Under the pieces are notes generated by a model. The model was given only the letters and a program-made list of their open reading frames with translations, was not told the DNA's origin and did no database searches. The position numbers and the translations under genes are program-made. Positions 6,402 through 9,331 of a DNA stretch of 9,331 bases are shown one piece after another (within the stretch, counting starts at the first letter, position 1; each line of letters opens with the position of its first letter). Source of the stretch: Fen-1258 sp027348115 (GTDB taxonomy: Bacteria; Bacteroidota; Ignavibacteria; Ignavibacteriales; Melioribacteraceae); the NCBI GenBank assembly GCA_027348115.1, contig DAIEQA010000181.1, positions 1 through 9,331 of the forward strand. Reading direction: 5' to 3'.

Positions 6402-9200
6402 TTGCCTGAAAAGAAATTCCAATTCTCGGATTTATTCGTTCGCAAACTTGTGGAACTAACCGAAGGAGCTGTTTCAGCTGCTGTATTTGAAGAAGTACTT
6501 CAATTGCTCGAACTCGAAGCAAACAAATATCATTTCACTTCTTCCTCCGAAGCAAATTTGCTGAGAATCTTTTCGTCCGTATTCGACAGAACTTTTTTTG
6601 TCCGTGAAATGACAAAGTACCCCCATCACGGTGAAATTATTACTGCCATTGCTGCAAGCAGTAATTATCTAACGGATATTTGCGTTCGCAACCCGGAATT
6701 TTTGTACCAGGTTTTTGATCAATCATATCTTGCCTCGGAAATCGATTATGCAAGTCTTGAAAAAGAAATTGCCGAAGGATTGGAAAAATTCAAATCGCTT
6801 CAAACAAAATTGAATTTTTTACGACAGGTAAAAAAAAGATTTACGCTTAAAATCGGGCTGACGGATTTATTGGGATTAGCCGATTTGCTTTCAATAACCC
6901 GACAGCTATCCTATCTGGCAAAAGCTATTAATGCAAAATTATTCGAACAATGTTACACGGAGGTGTTAACGAAGTATAATCTCGACCGGCTTAATCATTC
7001 ATACTGTTTATGTTCTCTAGGAAAGCTGGGAGGCAACGAACTTAATTACAGTTCGGATGTAGACCTAATTTTGTTTTTTGATTTTAACGAAAGCGTTGCC
7101 GGGACAAACAAAGAATATCATGAACTCCTTGCGGAAGCCGCGCTCCTGTTTATTAAATCTTCTACCGCTATAAGCGAACGCGGATACATTTATAGGGTCG
7201 ATTTCAGACTGCGTCCCGATGGTAAATTTTCGCCGCTGTGCAAAACTTTGAATGACTACATAAAATATTATGAAACCCGCGGAGAAGATTGGGAACGCCA
7301 GATGCTTATAAAGCTGGATTTTATTTGCGGCGACTCCGGCCTTTACAAACAATTTTTTGATTTCACCCAATCATATATTTATAAAACGTCATTCTCAACC
7401 TCCATTAAAGAAAAAATAAAATCGATGAAGGCAAACATCGAACGGATGAACGCGGAGAAAGACAATATAAAAACCTTCATCGGCGGAATCAGAGATATTG
7501 AATTTACAGTGCAGGCTTTGCAAATGCTCAACGGCGGAAGAATTACATCCCTTAGAACGGGCAATACTTTAATCGGCATAGAAGGGCTGTTAGAGCGCCG
7601 GCTGCTGAACCAAGATGAAAGAGACATATTGACTTCATCCTACATATTTTACAGGAGAATTGAACACTTTCTGCAGCTCATGAACGACACGCAGACACAC
7701 ATTATACCGGATGATGCGGTGATGCAAAATAAAATAGCCCGGTATATGAGCGTTGATTCGCCGGAAGAGTTAAAGTCGGCAATTAGTGTTTACCGCGATG
7801 AAGTTCGTAAAATATACAACAGCGTTTTAAAGAGTGAAGAAATCGAAACAATCGCTTCCAATCAGTTTGAGATAAACTTCAAGAATAAGGAAAAGGCGGA
7901 AAAGAGTTTAAATTTTCTCCGAACCGGAATTGGTCTTGTCGACCGTAAGGAATTCGATTCGAGAACAATAGATTTGTTCAATTTGCTGGAACCAGAACTG
8001 TCGAGTGTTTTAAAAAATACACCGGATCCCGATAGAACTTTAGAGAACTTTGTGAAAATTATCAGCGCAACAAAGTTTCCTTCGATTTGGTACAACGAAT
8101 TAAGCAACAAAAAATTTTTCCAAAATTTCCTGAGCGTTTGTACTTATTCTCAAAGGGCTGTTGATATTCTTTCCTCCAGCAGATCATTCGAGGAATTTTT
8201 CTTTTCAAGAAAGGTGTTTATAAAAAAGATTGATCAAGAGCTTGCCGATTTTTCACCGGAAGAAATTTTACTTCTGCTTTCATTTCAATTTACACTTAAG
8301 CTAATCAATACGGAAAAAGTAGCTAAGGTGCTCACGGCTTTTGTTACGAAAAGAATAAACCTCCTTTTAACCGATCTGAATTTGCCGTACAATTTTTTCG
8401 TTTGCGGGCTTGGAAGTTACGGCTCGGAAAGTATGAGTTTCGCTTCCGATATTGATTTAATTGTTGTTGCCGACGATGTTGAGAACAAACCCGACATTCA
8501 AAAAGACTTTCAGAATTTTCTGGCGAGAATAAAAATTGCGCTGAAACCTTTCGATGTTGATTTCAGACTTAGACCGGAAGGCAAAAAATCTCCGCTTGTT
8601 TGGGATATAAAGAACTATGGCGAGTACTTAGATAAGCGTGCCCGCGTTTGGGAATTCCAAACACTCTCCAAGACTCGATTTGTTTACGGCGACAAAAAAC
8701 TTTTTTTGGCTTTTAAGAATTTGATTTTGAAAAGGGTGAAGCGCCTTGAGCCAGATTATATCCGCAAAGAAATGCTTCAAATGTACTCGACAATTCTCCG
8801 GCAGACAAGTTCCGCGCTTAACGGACCGATAAATATTAAGAAGAATCGCGGCTCGCTCATAACAATCGATTTTATTGTCCAGTACTTTGCGCTTTCTAAT
8901 ATTAAACTTTATGGAAAAATGTTTTCGAAAAGCGCTTACTCGGTGCTTGCGCAGCTTAAGGGTTTGCTAACCGATGAAGAAATCCAAATGCTAAAAGACA
9001 ATTTTGTTTACTTGCGAACTCTTAGTCTTGTCGTTCAGAATATATTTAATTCAAACCAAACAATAATCCCGGCACCGGCGGATAAGAAGTTACTTACTTC
9101 TTCTTTCTTGTGTTTGAAAGAAACCGAGCTTGACGGGCGAATTAACGAAATCCTCAAGATCAACAATTTAATTTTTGAAAAGTATGTCGCAGCTAAATAA
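6402..9200 (+). CDS. glnE: Bifunctional glutamine synthetase adenylyltransferase/deadenylase GlnE
   Basis: GlnE attaches AMP to a tyrosine of glutamine synthetase to lower its activity and removes it again by phosphorolysis, under control of PII and glutamine. The 932 residues are close to the family's usual ~950 and show its two nucleotidyltransferase halves. The N-terminal (deadenylase) half has LGKLGGNELNYSSDVDL (206-222; acids D219, D221), VDFRLRPDG (266-274; D267), ETRGEDWERQ (291-300) and GGIRDIEFTVQ (361-371). The C-terminal (adenylyltransferase) half has GLGSYGSESMSFASDIDL (669-686; D683, D685), VDFRLRPEG (719-727; D720) and RVWEFQTLSKTR (748-759), then a weaker ITIDFIVQ (820-827). 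The TTG start is the first in-frame candidate after a TAA at 6399; the first internal ATG is codon 70, too late for the family. It has no good ribosome site of its own. The gene is divergent from secA-glnB and overlaps the next gene by 17 bp. Confidence 0.95.
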   Translation: MPEKKFQFSDLFVRKLVELTEGAVSAAVFEEVLQLLELEANKYHFTSSSEANLLRIFSSVFDRTFFVREMTKYPHHGEIITAIAASSNYLTDICVRNPEFLYQVFDQSYLASEIDYASLEKEIAEGLEKFKSLQTKLNFLRQVKKRFTLKIGLTDLLGLADLLSITRQLSYLAKAINAKLFEQCYTEVLTKYNLDRLNHSYCLCSLGKLGGNELNYSSDVDLILFFDFNESVAGTNKEYHELLAEAALLFIKSSTAISERGYIYRVDFRLRPDGKFSPLCKTLNDYIKYYETRGEDWERQMLIKLDFICGDSGLYKQFFDFTQSYIYKTSFSTSIKEKIKSMKANIERMNAEKDNIKTFIGGIRDIEFTVQALQMLNGGRITSLRTGNTLIGIEGLLERRLLNQDERDILTSSYIFYRRIEHFLQLMNDTQTHIIPDDAVMQNKIARYMSVDSPEELKSAISVYRDEVRKIYNSVLKSEEIETIASNQFEINFKNKEKAEKSLNFLRTGIGLVDRKEFDSRTIDLFNLLEPELSSVLKNTPDPDRTLENFVKIISATKFPSIWYNELSNKKFFQNFLSVCTYSQRAVDILSSSRSFEEFFFSRKVFIKKIDQELADFSPEEILLLLSFQFTLKLINTEKVAKVLTAFVTKRINLLLTDLNLPYNFFVCGLGSYGSESMSFASDIDLIVVADDVENKPDIQKDFQNFLARIKIALKPFDVDFRLRPEGKKSPLVWDIKNYGEYLDKRARVWEFQTLSKTRFVYGDKKLFLAFKNLILKRVKRLEPDYIRKEMLQMYSTILRQTSSALNGPINIKKNRGSLITIDFIVQYFALSNIKLYGKMFSKSAYSVLAQLKGLLTDEEIQMLKDNFVYLRTLSLVVQNIFNSNQTIIPAPADKKLLTSSFLCLKETELDGRINEILKINNLIFEKYVAAK

Positions 9201-9331
9201 TTTTTTAAAGAAATATTACGCGGAAATCACCGCGGTACTTGCATTTATTATTTATAACTTTACCATGGCTCCCAGCGTGATGGAAATTGATGCCGGAGAA
9301 TTAGCGACTGTGCAAACTACACTGGGAATAG
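9184..9331 (+). CDS. DUF2723 family membrane protein, N-terminal part (cut by window end)
   Basis: An ATG at 9184, in the +1 frame relative to glnE and overlapping its last 17 bp, opens 49 codons that run off the window. The product begins with a short basic segment, one hydrophobic helix (about residues 14-30), then MAPSVMEIDAGELATVQTTLGI. That sequence matches the start of DUF2723 proteins, polytopic membrane proteins related to GT-C glycosyltransferases and to eukaryotic TMEM260, an O-mannosyltransferase. The acidic pair D36/E39 sits in the first outside loop, where GT-C enzymes carry catalytic acids. A role in envelope or protein glycosylation is inferred from the family. The overlap implies translational coupling to glnE, with no independent strong ribosome site visible. 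The call rests on one short conserved motif, but that motif is distinctive. Confidence 0.75.
   Translation, partial: MSQLNNFLKKYYAEITAVLAFIIYNFTMAPSVMEIDAGELATVQTTLGI

Noticed and set aside
7065..7370. A 101-codon minus-strand reading frame inside glnE.
   Set aside because: It lies antisense to the conserved GlnE deadenylase motifs and has no coding signals of its own.

Overview
The window looks like a chromosomal housekeeping segment from a member of the Bacteroidota/Chlorobiota/Ignavibacteriota (FCB) group, most plausibly an Ignavibacteria-like bacterium. This rests on the AT-rich, dense coding, a SecA with the long insertion and C-terminal zinc tail common in that group, a large TPR lipoprotein resembling the type IX secretion proteins SprE/PorW, and the start of a DUF2723 membrane protein. 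The placement is inferred from protein character, not from a marker search.

Layout: two gene groups diverge from a 185-bp intergenic region (6217-6401). Leftward (minus strand) run secA (preprotein translocase ATPase), then glnB (PII nitrogen sensor) 11 bp behind it, then a 96-bp gap with a terminator-like stem and a TATAAT box, then the 893-residue SprE/PorW-like lipoprotein, which ends 22 bp from the window edge. Rightward (plus strand) run glnE (glutamine synthetase adenylyltransferase/deadenylase) and, overlapping its end by 17 bp, the first 49 codons of a DUF2723 membrane protein cut by the window end.

Function: GlnB and GlnE are partners in the classical nitrogen cascade, where PII tells GlnE whether to adenylylate glutamine synthetase. 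Here they flank secA on opposite strands and may share control through the divergent region. SecA would supply export of the SprE/PorW-like lipoprotein, which belongs to the cell envelope, as does the DUF2723 protein.

The most notable non-coding signals are a perfect 10+2+10 bp inverted repeat in the secA/glnE divergent region (candidate operator) and a five-codon reading frame with a good Shine-Dalgarno sequence that stops exactly one codon before the TTG start of glnE. I see no RNA genes, mobile elements, CRISPR array or clearly new multi-gene system.
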